From positions 124,001-188,000 of the forward strand of contig PABB01000017.1 of the NCBI GenBank assembly GCA_002702655.1: 64,000 nucleotides of DNA. The letters are read 5' to 3'. Below, piece by piece: positions 17,980-28,710 of the stretch. Made by a program: the position numbers and the translations under genes. Position 1 is the first letter of the stretch. Each line of letters begins with the position of its first letter. The notes beneath the pieces are model-generated. The model worked only from the letters and a program-made list of their open reading frames with translations, did no database searches and was not told where the DNA came from. The DNA comes from Planctomycetaceae bacterium (lineage in GTDB: Bacteria; Planctomycetota; Planctomycetia; Pirellulales; Lacipirellulaceae).

Positions 17980-18300
17980 TGCCGCGAACGCCCAATGACT
18001 CACGTCGCAATGACCGAGGTCAGGCGGGCGAACTGGCGGGACATGCCGCGGCGGCCATCGGGACTCAAACCTTGCGGCTTGCGGCCCGCTGCCTCCCAGG
18101 GTGGACGGCCGAAACGCCCGTAATCGGGCCGCGTTCGGGGCATTCTCAGTCCGGGATTGGCGGTTTAGAATGGTGGCTCGCCCGGGGCCTTGCTCCGGCG
18201 CCCTCCCAGACCGGCTGGCATCTGCCGCACCCGCGCCGCCGCGGCCGGTCCGATCCTCCCGCCCGATTTCCGCACCGTTTTATCAGCGAGAGCAACCGCC
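17980..18300. other. Intergenic region upstream of the phosphofructokinase
   Basis: This 321-base GC-rich gap has no supported gene. Frames crossing it are Arg/Pro-rich and lack an SD. A small palindrome (GGGGCC...GGCGCC) occurs around 18185-18205. A promoter for the phosphofructokinase gene probably lies here but was not recognised. Confidence 0.4.
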
Positions 18301-19635
<1,335 letters not shown>

Positions 19636-19662
19636 CGATCGCAGCTCAGAAAAACCGCCTGC

Positions 19663-19693
19663 CGGGAGGGCTCGGCGGAGCCCCGCCCTCCCG
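19663..19693 (+). terminator. Terminator-like hairpin after pfp
   Basis: CGGGAGGGC at 19663-19671 pairs with GCCCTCCCG at 19685-19693, a 9-bp stem with an inner GGCTC/GAGCC pairing. It starts 28 bases after the pfp stop. No U-run follows, so termination efficiency is uncertain; it may only be a partial barrier before the pyrophosphatase gene. Confidence 0.5.
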
Positions 19694-19780
19694 TGACCGC
19701 GTTCATGTCGTAGCCGACGGCAATCACGCGCGCCGCCTCGAATTATCCCCCGTCCGCCCTCCGCCTTCCCCCCTTGCCGC

Positions 19781-20392
19781 ATGGGCTTTCCCTCGCCGTT
19801 TTACCGTTGGCGTCCGCATCCTTGGCACGGCCTGGACATCGGCCCGCAACCGCCGTCGGTCGTGCACGCCTACATCGAACTGACGCCGTTCGATCGGATC
19901 AAGTACGAACTGGACAAGCAGACTGGTTACTTGCTGGTCGATCGTCCCAATCGCACGTCGTCGTTCTGTCCGACGTTGTACGGGTTCATTCCACGTACGT
20001 ATTGCGGCAATCGAGTCAAATCGCTCATGCCGGGCGCGGAGACGGGCGACGGCGACCCGCTGGACATTTGCGTCATCAGCGAACGCCCGATCCAAAAGAG
20101 CGAGGTGATTCTCAAGGCGCGGGTCGTGGGCGTGCTGCCGATGCTCGACAACGGCGAGGCCGACCACAAGATCGTCGCCGTGCTGGAAAACGACAACATG
20201 TGGCACGAGGTGCACGACGTATCGGACATGCCCAAAGTGCTGGTCGATCGCCTGCGACACTACTTCAGCACCTACAAGATGCTGACCCCCGAGGATCACA
20301 AGGTCGAGATCGCCGAAGCCCACGGCCGCGAGGCCGCCGAAAAGGTCGTTGAAGCGGCGATCGCCGACTATCTCGACCAGTTCGGCGACTGA
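19781..20392 (+). CDS. ppa: Soluble inorganic pyrophosphatase (family I)
   Basis: A 203-residue family I pyrophosphatase hydrolysing PPi to phosphate. Active-site features include [14 protein letters not shown], the [13 protein letters not shown] segment, and [13 protein letters not shown], whose aspartates bind Mg2+. The length is slightly above the E. coli enzyme. It ends one base before the convergent DUF1559 gene's stop, with no visible terminator. Its position next to a PPi-dependent phosphofructokinase is notable because the two compete for the same PPi pool. Confidence 0.92.
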   Translation: MGFPSPFYRWRPHPWHGLDIGPQPPSVVHAYIELTPFDRIKYELDKQTGYLLVDRPNRTSSFCPTLYGFIPRTYCGNRVKSLMPGAETGDGDPLDICVISERPIQKSEVILKARVVGVLPMLDNGEADHKIVAVLENDNMWHEVHDVSDMPKVLVDRLRHYFSTYKMLTPEDHKVEIAEAHGREAAEKVVEAAIADYLDQFGD

Positions 20393-20393
20393 C

Positions 20394-21950
20394 TTACGGC
20401 CACTCGATGGTTTCCTTGCCGTCGCGAGTCAGCAAACGGACGATCAGGTCCGCCGCGGCGTCTGCCGCGATGAAATGCACCGAGCCGTCGCAGATCGCCG
20501 CGTTGAAGCCATTGCTGAACTGGCCGCCCAGTCCCTCCGGCGGGCCGTCGGGATCAAACGGCAGACCTTCAGGTTTGGTCCACGGCGCGGCGTGGTCGTC
20601 GTCGACTTCCACCAGGCAAATCGTGTTGGACGAGCCGTCGATGATTTGCTTAAAGGTGATCCCCTGGTGGCCGGGCCAAATTGTGTGCTCCCCGACGACT
20701 TCGCGATAGGTCGCCAGGCCGCTGGACGCCGCATGGGCCGATGCCGGACAACGAAACACCTCGGGCATCTCGGACAACAGCGCTTTGTTGTGTGGACTGT
20801 CCCACGGCTCATCAAGTTTGAACTGCTGGTACAGGGCCACGGCCTGCTCGTCATCCAGGTAGGGCAAAATATGTACGCGCCAACTCAACATCGGCCTGCC
20901 CGCCGCGTCGAACGTGCCAATCGCTGGGAATTGCCCGTGGGCATTCTCGAAGTTCAGCAGGGCAAGCATCAGCATTTTCAGATTGTTCATGGACGAGCGA
21001 CGCAAAGACGACTCCCGCATGCGGCGGAGCGCGGGGGAGAACGTACTCACAATCTGGGCCGTTTGCTCCGTGCCTTCCAAGGCGATCGTCAGCCGATCTC
21101 CTTCCTGCTTGGGCGTCAGCAGCCAACTCACGGCATCGAAGAGCGCGGCTTCGCCCTGTTTCAGCGACTTGCTGATTTGCCATGTGCCGGCCTTCCACAC
21201 GCGCAGCAGCGACGCGGCTGACGCCTCGTCGTCCGACTGAATGACAATCCGCAAGGATGGCTGCGGCGGCGCGTGGATCGATGCTGCCGCCCACTGCACC
21301 CCGCGGGTGATGGCCGTGCTCGGCTCGCCGCCGACTTCCGCCGGCAGGACCGGCATCAATTCGCTGATCACGCGGCGGTGCTCGTCGCTGATGGCAAAGG
21401 CGACGGCCACAACGCAGTCGCCGGCCTCGGCCAGTGCTACTGCCAACTCGGGTCGCTCAACGGGCTTCAAATGGTTCAGCTTCGCCAGCACGTTGGGCGC
21501 CGCCGCGACGACCACGTCTCCGTGATCCGCGAAAACGAGCGGCGGCTTCGAATCGACCAGGATGGCTGACAAAGCTTTCTCGAGCGCTGCGGCGTCGCTG
21601 GTCGACGATTTGGGGAACACGAAGATCGGGGGCGGGTCCGGCAGATAGGCTAGGCTGACGACCGCCGCCACGCGGTCGAATCCCGCTTTCCTGATCGCGG
21701 CGCAAAGCTCTGTGATGCGACGACTGGCCTTGCTCAGCGAAGCGCCGGCGCCGGGGATCACGCCATCAACGAACTCTGTCACCGGCGCCAAGTCCAGCTT
21801 CTCCACGTCCACGCCCACGATAGCGACGGTTTGAGCGTCGATGTAGGGCGCCACAACGGCCGCGTCGCGACTGAAGTCGGCCGCCGGCGCCGTTTGAACG
21901 CTGATGAGAACGACCGTAGCCCAGAGCAAGAACTGCGATTGGCGGTTCAT
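20394..21950 (-). CDS. Secreted protein with C-terminal DUF1559 domain
   Basis: A 518-residue protein with a signal peptide (about 1-23, ending TAPAAD). Residues about 25-320 form a region I do not recognise. The C-terminal part from about 325 is DUF1559-like: NNLKMLMLALLNFENAHG, then LSWRVHILPYLDDEQAVALYQQFKLDEPWDSPHNK and the end segment ICDGSVHFI. It lacks the prepilin N-terminal helix normally fused to DUF1559. The start has GAAGGAGG eight bases upstream. It is the last gene of the ECF-sigma operon, 52 bases after the previous one. Likely periplasmic or surface-located; role unknown. Confidence 0.75.
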   Translation of the reverse strand: MNRQSQFLLWATVVLISVQTAPAADFSRDAAVVAPYIDAQTVAIVGVDVEKLDLAPVTEFVDGVIPGAGASLSKASRRITELCAAIRKAGFDRVAAVVSLAYLPDPPPIFVFPKSSTSDAAALEKALSAILVDSKPPLVFADHGDVVVAAAPNVLAKLNHLKPVERPELAVALAEAGDCVVAVAFAISDEHRRVISELMPVLPAEVGGEPSTAITRGVQWAAASIHAPPQPSLRIVIQSDDEASAASLLRVWKAGTWQISKSLKQGEAALFDAVSWLLTPKQEGDRLTIALEGTEQTAQIVSTFSPALRRMRESSLRRSSMNNLKMLMLALLNFENAHGQFPAIGTFDAAGRPMLSWRVHILPYLDDEQAVALYQQFKLDEPWDSPHNKALLSEMPEVFRCPASAHAASSGLATYREVVGEHTIWPGHQGITFKQIIDGSSNTICLVEVDDDHAAPWTKPEGLPFDPDGPPEGLGGQFSNGFNAAICDGSVHFIAADAAADLIVRLLTRDGKETIEWP

Positions 21951-22002
21951 CGTATCCTCCTTCGGCCCGTTGGCCGTTGTGGGTGTCCAACGAGAAAACG
22001 GG

Positions 22003-23448
22003 TTATTGCGCTTCATGGCCATGCGACTCGGCCGCCGCCCGCATGCGGATCCGATAGTTGACGACCGAGTTTCTCAAATCGGGTCCGGTCAGTCTGGCGG
22101 CGCCGTCGCTCACGGACCACTCAAACGGCTGGTCCGTCACTGGATCGCTTGGCACGGGGACGACTGTGATGTCGCTTAATGCCTCGGGCAGCTTCCCCTC
22201 GTTGGCGGCGGCGTGCATCCGCACCGCCTCCAGCAGCCGCAAGACGGCCAATTCCCGTTCCAGTCGCACCTGGGCGATGCGGATGCCTTGCATCCACGGT
22301 CTGATAGCAGCCAGGATCTGGACCATGGGCGTCCAGCCTTGGGCGTTCGACTCCTTGAAATTGCGTTCTGCCTGCTCGAACACAATTTGGCTGGTCGAGT
22401 AGGGTAACTCGAACGCGGCGACGTTAAGGTCCTCAGATCGACGATGAATCAGATACGCGTCCGCCAACAGCGCCTGTGCGACCGGCATCGCCTCGACACG
22501 CTGCGCGGGAAGGCCGCTCTTGATCAGCCGGGCTTTGGCCACGGAATACGCGGGCAAATTGGCCAGAACCAAGACGAAGTTGTTTGCTGGCCGTGGGAGA
22601 TTGTCGGCCAGGATGGCGGTCTCTGCCCACACTTTGAAAAACAAAGCACGAGCCTCGTCGGGCGTCATGTCCTTGGAAATACAGTCCCGCAGCCCAGGGA
22701 ACATGATCTCAATGGCGCTCGCTTCGGTGTGAACCGCCAACCGCATATCGACGAGCGGGCGGGGCAGGGCGGCGAGCGCCCAGTACATGTTGGGCGCCTC
22801 GGGCTGCTGGATGAATGTTTGCAGTTGCTCGTTGCCCACCTGAGCGATCGCGATTCCCACCAAGCCGCCGACGATCGTCTCGGAGTGCGCCACGTTGCGG
22901 CCGAGGGCGTAGTTGACTTGCAGTTTCTTCGCCGCCTCGGCAAATCGATCGTGGGCCACGTCGACCCGCGCCGCGGCCGTCAGCCAGCGGGCAAAGCCTC
23001 GACTTTCCTGAAGTTCCGGCAACAGGATTGTGAAGAACGGCTCGCGGCCAATGGGCAATTGCCAATCGCAATAGGCGCAGCGGGCGCCCTGATCGAGGTA
23101 ATACAACGGCGTGTCCGTCCAGTCCGTGAATCCGGGAACGGTCGCGCCTTCGTCTCGGAGACTTTCCAACGGTTCGTGGCGCCATTCGTCGACCTTGTCG
23201 CGCAGCTCTGCATCGCCAAACAGCGAGTTGTTCTCGGCTTTGATCTTGCCATAGTACACGGCCGCGTTGCCGGGAATGCGGTCGACGACTTCGGGCCACA
23301 GCCGATAGGCCAGCGGCGGGTCGGGCGCCGGCATGGGCGACAAGACAATCTCGACCGGCGCCTGTTCCTGTTCGTCGGCGCGGGTCGTTGCCGGAGTTGC
23401 CGCGACGATCACAACCGTCGCAGCCAACAAATATCGAATGGCGGACAT
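22003..23448 (-). CDS. Secreted protein of unknown function
   Basis: A 481-residue exported protein with a signal peptide (about 1-25, TPATTRADE). The body is mostly helical and has a cysteine pair in CAYCDW near residue 125. The C-terminal part reads LRLLEAVRMHAAANEGKLPEALSDI ... DPVTDQPFEWSV, similar to a phrase common in secreted planctomycete proteins that end in a pilin-like fold. I know of no function. It is the third gene of the operon, between the anti-sigma-like protein and the DUF1559 protein, suggesting a shared envelope process controlled by the ECF factor. Confidence 0.7.
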   Translation of the reverse strand: MSAIRYLLAATVVIVAATPATTRADEQEQAPVEIVLSPMPAPDPPLAYRLWPEVVDRIPGNAAVYYGKIKAENNSLFGDAELRDKVDEWRHEPLESLRDEGATVPGFTDWTDTPLYYLDQGARCAYCDWQLPIGREPFFTILLPELQESRGFARWLTAAARVDVAHDRFAEAAKKLQVNYALGRNVAHSETIVGGLVGIAIAQVGNEQLQTFIQQPEAPNMYWALAALPRPLVDMRLAVHTEASAIEIMFPGLRDCISKDMTPDEARALFFKVWAETAILADNLPRPANNFVLVLANLPAYSVAKARLIKSGLPAQRVEAMPVAQALLADAYLIHRRSEDLNVAAFELPYSTSQIVFEQAERNFKESNAQGWTPMVQILAAIRPWMQGIRIAQVRLERELAVLRLLEAVRMHAAANEGKLPEALSDITVVPVPSDPVTDQPFEWSVSDGAARLTGPDLRNSVVNYRIRMRAAAESHGHEAQ

Positions 23449-23508
23449 GACAACACTCACTAGCGAGGCAGCATCGGTCGGCGGCGCGGACGGGCACGTG
23501 CGCACGTT

Positions 23509-24060
23509 TCACGTCGACGAATTGCTGCGGAATCGTTGATGCTCAAAAAATAAATCCAAAGAGCGCGGAGTCATCGGCTCGCCGGCGGGAATCGCTCGCG
23601 TCGCCGAGTCCTGCGGGAGCCGATCGTCACGGAGCAGCACTTGCCGCATCTCCAACGGGGACATGCCGGCTTTCAGCATGCTGGCGTTGGTTGTTCGGAA
23701 CTGACGCACATTCCACGCTCTGGCATGCCCTATTGGAACGGGCGTCGTCGCCAGCGTCGTCTCGCCGCTGGTAGCAGGGCCAGTCGGCTGAGTCGCAGCA
23801 ACTACCGGGGCGCCGTCGGACGAAGCGGTCGATCCGCCCGGCAATGCGAGCGCAACGGCCAGCGACGCGGCGATCAGCGACGCGACGCCCGAGGCCGCTT
23901 GCCAGCGCCGCACGCGTCTCGCAACGGCGGCGGTCGCCTCCGCTGCAGCGGCCGCCTTCCCGGCAGCGTACATCACCTGGCCGTGGTCCAGCCCGCGCGG
24001 GGCGAGCGCGCCAAGTTGCGCCTCAAAACCGCGTTCCGAGGAGTCAAATTGCGGGTTCAT
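23509..24060 (-). CDS. Single-pass membrane protein next to an ECF sigma factor (possible anti-sigma)
   Basis: A 183-residue protein. Residues 1-50 look cytoplasmic, a membrane segment spans about 54-75 (ASGVASLIAASLAVALALPG), and the rest would be outside. There is no HxxxCxxC zinc anti-sigma motif. Because it follows an ECF sigma gene by 31 bases and has anti-sigma topology, I infer a regulator of that sigma factor. The N-terminal part contains an Ala-rich helix. The C-terminus is rich in Arg, Ser and Met and unlike anything I know. Confidence 0.65.
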   Translation of the reverse strand: MNPQFDSSERGFEAQLGALAPRGLDHGQVMYAAGKAAAAAEATAAVARRVRRWQAASGVASLIAASLAVALALPGGSTASSDGAPVVAATQPTGPATSGETTLATTPVPIGHARAWNVRQFRTTNASMLKAGMSPLEMRQVLLRDDRLPQDSATRAIPAGEPMTPRSLDLFFEHQRFRSNSST

Positions 24061-24091
24061 GGCAAGGCCTCGGGCAAAAGGTTAACAGTCT

Positions 24092-24580
24092 TTATCGAGT
24101 CTGATCGGCGCCCAGACGCTGCCGCAGCGCCGCGATTGCCGCCTGGTAGCGCCGATGGGCCGTGCTGGTTGACGTGTCCGTGAGCGTGGCGATTTCCTCG
24201 AACGACCGGCCGCTCCACAACCGCAGCACAACCGTCTCGCGCTGTTCGACGGGCAACTCGGCGAGTGCCGCCGCCGCCAGTTCGGCGTCCAGCGCATCGG
24301 CCGCGGTCGGCTCGAACCACTCGGCGTGGAGTTGGCCGGCTTCCACCTCGTGGCGTCGTCGTCGGCCGACGGCGCGGGCCATCGATATGCCGCCGTTGCG
24401 AACCACCCGGTACAGCCACGCGACTGGGTTGTCCGGCGGCGGGTTTTGTTCGGCCAGCCGTACAAACGCTTCCTGCACCACGTCCTCCGCAGCGTCGCAC
24501 CACTGACGCGCCAGCAGCGCCAAGGGTGGGCCGTGGGCGGCGAGCAGCCGCGACAATTCTGCGGGATGGATGACAGGCAT
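24092..24580 (-). CDS. ECF-type RNA polymerase sigma factor
   Basis: A 162-residue sigma-70 family regulator with only regions 2 and 4. Region 2 shows DAAEDVVQEAFVRLAEQ and NPVAWLYRVVRNGGISMAR. Region 4 shows LPVEQRETVVLRLWSGRSFEEIATLTDTSTSTAHRRYQAAIAALR, a helix-turn-helix that reads the -35 element. It leads a four-gene minus-strand operon with a membrane protein and two secreted proteins, so it likely controls an envelope response and perhaps its own operon. An earlier in-frame ATG at 24607 would add nine residues; neither start has a good SD. Confidence 0.82.
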   Translation of the reverse strand: MPVIHPAELSRLLAAHGPPLALLARQWCDAAEDVVQEAFVRLAEQNPPPDNPVAWLYRVVRNGGISMARAVGRRRRHEVEAGQLHAEWFEPTAADALDAELAAAALAELPVEQRETVVLRLWSGRSFEEIATLTDTSTSTAHRRYQAAIAALRQRLGADQTR

Positions 24581-24679
24581 GCGTGAGCCGAGTAGCGCGG
24601 GCGTCATAGAACAGACGCCCGCGACGAGGAGTCTTCCCAAGAAAACTCTCGACAATTTTCCGGCCCAATGCAATCAGAG

Positions 24680-24701
24680 AGCCGCGACCGGCGGTTGCGG
24701 A
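24680..24701. repeat. Dispersed palindrome CCGCGACCGGCGGTYGCGG, copy 1
   Basis: AGCCGCGACCGGCGGTTGCG lies downstream of hisB. A second copy with T changed to C, restoring perfect pairing of the stem, is at 32982-33002 upstream of gnd. A further palindromic stretch around 24748-24784 (GAGCCGGGGAC ... GAGCCCCCGGGGGCC) may serve as the hisB terminator. Confidence 0.5.
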
Positions 24702-24851
24702 AAGGAGGCAACGCTCCGCAAGGGCAGACCGGAAATTCAGGCGAGGGAGCCGGGGACGAGTGCAGCGAGCCCCCGGGGGCCATTTTTAAGGCCAACGTTC
24801 TGTGGCTCCGCTCCGCCGTGTTGCGTTTCCAGCCGCCCTCGGCGGCGCGGA

Positions 24852-25445
<594 letters not shown>

Positions 25446-25647
25446 GGCGTAAACCGTATTCTCAAAAGTCCAATCAGCGACATCGCCAATTGACGCCGGG
25501 CGCTGGCCGGATCGGGACGCTATCCGATCGTATCACGGACGCGGCGCCGGTGGAGCAGGTTCAGTGGCCGGAATGCCGTCGGCAGGGGCGACGCCGGCAG
25601 GCCAACCGGCGCAAGCGTTAGAATTCGCGGCGTTCCGGGCCGAGATG

Positions 25648-25875
25648 CTAGGCCCAGTCGAGGCCGGTTGCCTTGCGCAGCCGCTCTTCGAACCCGCCCA
25701 ACAGGCCGCCAATCACTTCCCAGCCATCGTGCCGGCGGACTTCGATATCGCCCTCGTGATTGACGCGCACGATCGTGTCTTCGCCCACTTTCGCTTGATC
25801 CAATTCGTCGGCGCTCAATTCGTCGTCATGCAGCATTTCGCGAAGCATGGCGCCGGTCAGTTCGATGAAACTCAT
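25648..25875 (-). CDS. Small acidic conserved-looking protein
   Basis: A 75-residue acidic protein I cannot assign. The core reads TIVRVNHEGDIEVRRHDGWEVIGGLLGGFEERL, a short beta region followed by a helix, with no cysteines or membrane segment. The start at MSFIELTG was chosen; the frame extends 35 codons further upstream without an SD. It lies 105 bases downstream of rsmA on the same strand, so it may share that transcript. Confidence 0.6.
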   Translation of the reverse strand: MSFIELTGAMLREMLHDDELSADELDQAKVGEDTIVRVNHEGDIEVRRHDGWEVIGGLLGGFEERLRKATGLDWA

Positions 25876-25980
25876 GGCAGTTGGCAAAACCTGGCAGGCA
25901 CGGACGAAAGGAACGACCGCGTCAAAATAGTCTGGAATCGGCGGTTTGTCCAACACTAGGCGCCGCCGCGCTGCCAGCAA

Positions 25981-26886
25981 TTACAGCGACCAGTCGGGCG
26001 CCTGGGCTCGGACCAACTCGGTCAGCCGCAGCATGGTGGGGATGCCCAACTGTTCCGTGCGAGCATCCTCGGGCAGCTGCAATTCGGCGAGAATGGCGTC
26101 GATGGCCGGCTTTTCAAGGTGGTTCTTCATCGCCGCGACGATGTTGGCCCGCAGATACTTGCGCCGGTGCAAGAAGATGGCCTTGGTGAACTGGTGGAAG
26201 TAGCGCAGGTCGGGGACCTGCGCTCTCTTTTCCGGATTGACCGTGATCCGGATGATGGCCGATTCCACTTTCGGCGGCGGCCAGAACACGCTCGGCGGCA
26301 TGATACGCACAATCTCGGCGTCGGCTTGGCATTGGATCCAGACGCTCAGCGCGCTGTAGTCTTTTGACCAGGGCTCGGCCACGATGCGCTCGGCTAACTC
26401 TTTTTGGATCGTGGCCGTCAGCGAGTACGGCAGATGCTCGCAGGAGAGCAGGTTGCTGAGCACGGGGGTCGCCACGTTATACGGCAGATTGGCGACCAGC
26501 TTGAATCGCCGGTCCGGCGCTGCCGCCAACTGCTGGCCCACCGCCTCGAGCACGGCGGGATTGAACCGATTCTTATTGTGCAACGCGTCCAGACGCAGCA
26601 TGGTCACGTTGTCAAAGTCCAGCAACAACTCGCTGGCTAACTCGTACAGGTGGCCATCGATTTCGACCGTCACCACTGCGGCGGCTTGCTCGGCCATTTT
26701 CGCGGTCAGGGCCCCCGTGCCTGTGCCAACCTCCAGCACCACGTCTCGCCGGTCAAGGTGCGCCGAGTCGACGATCAACTGCTGCAGGTTCAGGTCAATC
26801 AGAAAGTTCTGACCATGCCGCGTCGCGGGGGCGATTCCCATTTCGCGGAATCGCTGCATCAAGAAAGTTTTCGTTTGTCGCGACAT
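25981..26886 (-). CDS. rsmA: 16S rRNA dimethyladenosine transferase
   Basis: A 301-residue KsgA/Dim1-type enzyme that dimethylates two adjacent adenosines in helix 45 of 16S rRNA using SAM. It has the N-terminal RHGQNFLID, SAM motif I VLEVGTGTGALT near 50-61, VEIDGHLYELA, and the catalytic motif NLPYNVATPVL near 140-150. The C-terminal domain contains FWPPPKVESAII. The chosen ATG begins the normal family start. It lies downstream of ribE in a minus-strand run. Confidence 0.94.
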   Translation of the reverse strand: MSRQTKTFLMQRFREMGIAPATRHGQNFLIDLNLQQLIVDSAHLDRRDVVLEVGTGTGALTAKMAEQAAAVVTVEIDGHLYELASELLLDFDNVTMLRLDALHNKNRFNPAVLEAVGQQLAAAPDRRFKLVANLPYNVATPVLSNLLSCEHLPYSLTATIQKELAERIVAEPWSKDYSALSVWIQCQADAEIVRIMPPSVFWPPPKVESAIIRITVNPEKRAQVPDLRYFHQFTKAIFLHRRKYLRANIVAAMKNHLEKPAIDAILAELQLPEDARTEQLGIPTMLRLTELVRAQAPDWSL

Positions 26887-27042
26887 GGCGGGGGAGAGGT
26901 CAGGGGTCGGAGGCGAGAGGTCAGAGAAATGTGGGATGTCAGATGTTTGAATGTTGATGTGGCGTGCTGCGAGAGAGCAGGTGACGCTCACAAGTTGGAG
27001 GCGGCAGGGGCGCTCTGCACATCAACCATTGCACATCAAACG
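26887..27042. repeat. Short-phrase repeat region between ribE and rsmA
   Basis: A purine-rich phrase (GAGAGGTCAGGGGTCGGAGG at 26892-26911) recurs in variant form near 28590-28612 upstream of pssA. Words of the type GATGTCAGATGTTTGAATGTTGATGT face ACATCAACC and CACATCAAACG further right, giving a weak inverted pair. No gene seen. Confidence 0.45.
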
Positions 27043-27648
27043 TCACACACTGTTCGCCCTCTCCCCTTGAAGCTGTTTCTCGACGTACTTCGCTAGCACG
27101 TCAGTCTCCAGGTTCACCGCGTCGCCGACAGCGCGGCGGCCGAGGGTTGTGACGTCCAGCGTGTGCGGGATCAGTGCGACGCTAAATTGCTCCTCGGTCA
27201 CGTCGACCAGGGTCAGGCTCACTCCGTCGACCGCCACGGAGCCCTTGCTGGCCATCTGTCGCAGCAGCGCCGGCGGGGCGGCAAACCACATGGTGCACCA
27301 ATCGCCGTCATCGTTGCGGGCGGCGACTTGCCCCACGGCGTCGATGTGCCCCGTCACAAGGTGGCCGCCCACTTCGTCGCCCAGCCGCAGCGAAGTTTCC
27401 AGATTCACCCGGTCGCCCGGCTGCAGTTTTCCCAGGTTGGTGCGGCTGAGCGTTTCCTCGCCCGCGTCGAAGCCGAGTTGCTCGCCGTCGATCTCGACGA
27501 CCGTCAGGCAGCATCCGTTGACTGCCACACTGCCGCCGATGGCGATGCGGCTGGCGATATCTTCGTCGGCCACAATCAACCTCACGCCGGGGCCAACCTG
27601 TTTGAGCGACCGCACTTCGGCCAAGCTTTCCACCAATCCCGTAAACAT
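27043..27648 (-). CDS. ribE: Riboflavin synthase alpha chain
   Basis: A 201-residue riboflavin synthase, which dismutates two 6,7-dimethyl-8-ribityllumazine molecules to riboflavin and a pyrimidine. It begins with the signature MFTGLVES and contains two lumazine-binding repeats: the first with VNGCCLTVVE and the second with VDGVSLTLVDV and FSVALIPHTL. The GHLVTGHIDAVG segment is typical. Its start is two bases after the pssA stop, so translation may be coupled, although the functions are unrelated. No other rib genes are near. Confidence 0.93.
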   Translation of the reverse strand: MFTGLVESLAEVRSLKQVGPGVRLIVADEDIASRIAIGGSVAVNGCCLTVVEIDGEQLGFDAGEETLSRTNLGKLQPGDRVNLETSLRLGDEVGGHLVTGHIDAVGQVAARNDDGDWCTMWFAAPPALLRQMASKGSVAVDGVSLTLVDVTEEQFSVALIPHTLDVTTLGRRAVGDAVNLETDVLAKYVEKQLQGERANSV

Positions 27649-27650
27649 CT

Positions 27651-28571
27651 CTAACTTGCCTTTCCAGTCGCCGATCGGCGCCAACCTTGCCAGCGCCATG
27701 CGTGCCAAATTGCGGGCCCCAACGCATACGCGGCGCACAATACGGGGATCGCGTACCACCGCACCGCCACCAGAGTCATCACAGCGAACACGATGGCCAC
27801 CAACTGCGGAAAGCTCCGCTGACCTCGCAACAAGTGCGTGACCGCGTGCGGATAGGGAATTCGAGACACCATCAGCAGTGCCACGGCCAGCGCGATCAGC
27901 GGCAAGACGCGCTGCAGCCACCAATCGAACTGTTCGAAGATCTCCCTGCCGGCGTTGATTTCATTTCGCAGTGTGTAGGAAAACATCGCCCAGCTGGCAA
28001 TCACCGCGGCCGCGGCGGGGGAGGGCAGCCCTTCGAACCAGGAGTGATCATCGCTTTCGTCCGTTTCGACATTGAATCGCGCCAGTCGCATCGCCGCGCA
28101 GCAGGCAAACAGCGCCGCGATGCACCAGATCGCCTCGCGGTGCAGTTCGGCAAATTGCGGGCACATTTTTACCAACAGAATTGCTGGCGCGACGCCGAAA
28201 CTGACCACGTCGCACAGGCTGTCGAGCTGCGCCCCGAAATCGGATGTCACCCGCGCCAACCGGGCCACCTGCCCGTCGAACATGTCCATCAGCATCGCCA
28301 AGAAGATCAATCCGCCGCACAGCATCAAGTTGTGCGTAGGGTCGACGCTGCGCAGGAATTCGCGGACGGATTCCAGCCGGGCGATGGGCTGAGGCGCGTT
28401 GCCGTCAGCCTCTGTCGTTTCCTCCGCGGCCACGTAGCCGACCGGACCCACGAATGCCTCGTCGCCAGGCCGGGCGATCCGCGACGCCACCACAATGGCG
28501 AAAAACCCAAACACCAGGTTCCCCAGCGTGAACAACGTCGGAAAGGCGGCGACGGCGCGGATGCGACGCAT
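27651..28571 (-). CDS. pssA: CDP-diacylglycerol-serine O-phosphatidyltransferase
   Basis: A 306-residue integral membrane enzyme making phosphatidylserine from CDP-diacylglycerol and serine. The CDP-alcohol transferase signature is complete: DMFDGQVARLARVTSDFGAQLDSLCDVVSFG at about 95-126, with all four metal-binding aspartates. Several hydrophobic segments follow. It starts 140 bases after the psd stop, placing the two steps of phosphatidylethanolamine synthesis together. An insertion of about 40 residues near 35-80 precedes the catalytic motif. Confidence 0.9.
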   Translation of the reverse strand: MRRIRAVAAFPTLFTLGNLVFGFFAIVVASRIARPGDEAFVGPVGYVAAEETTEADGNAPQPIARLESVREFLRSVDPTHNLMLCGGLIFLAMLMDMFDGQVARLARVTSDFGAQLDSLCDVVSFGVAPAILLVKMCPQFAELHREAIWCIAALFACCAAMRLARFNVETDESDDHSWFEGLPSPAAAAVIASWAMFSYTLRNEINAGREIFEQFDWWLQRVLPLIALAVALLMVSRIPYPHAVTHLLRGQRSFPQLVAIVFAVMTLVAVRWYAIPVLCAAYALGPAIWHAWRWQGWRRSATGKAS

Positions 28572-28629
28572 GGCAACGGGTCGGGAGAGTGGCGGGAGGT
28601 CGGAGGTCAGGGGGCTGGCGAGTGTGGGG

Positions 28630-28699
28630 GTGTGCCACGGCTCTGCGAGCCGTGTTTGAACGCTCGCGCAAGAGCACGGCTCGCAGAGCCGCGGCACAC
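28630..28699. repeat. Palindromic intergenic repeat, copy 2
   Basis: The 20-mer GCCACGGCTCTGCGAGCCGT recurs at 28634-28653, identical to 9-28. A near-exact inverted copy (ACGGCTCGCAGAGCCGCGGC) lies at 28676-28695. The pair sits between psd and pssA and can form a long bipartite hairpin. Confidence 0.7.
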
Positions 28700-28710
28700 G
28701 GCAGGCGCGC

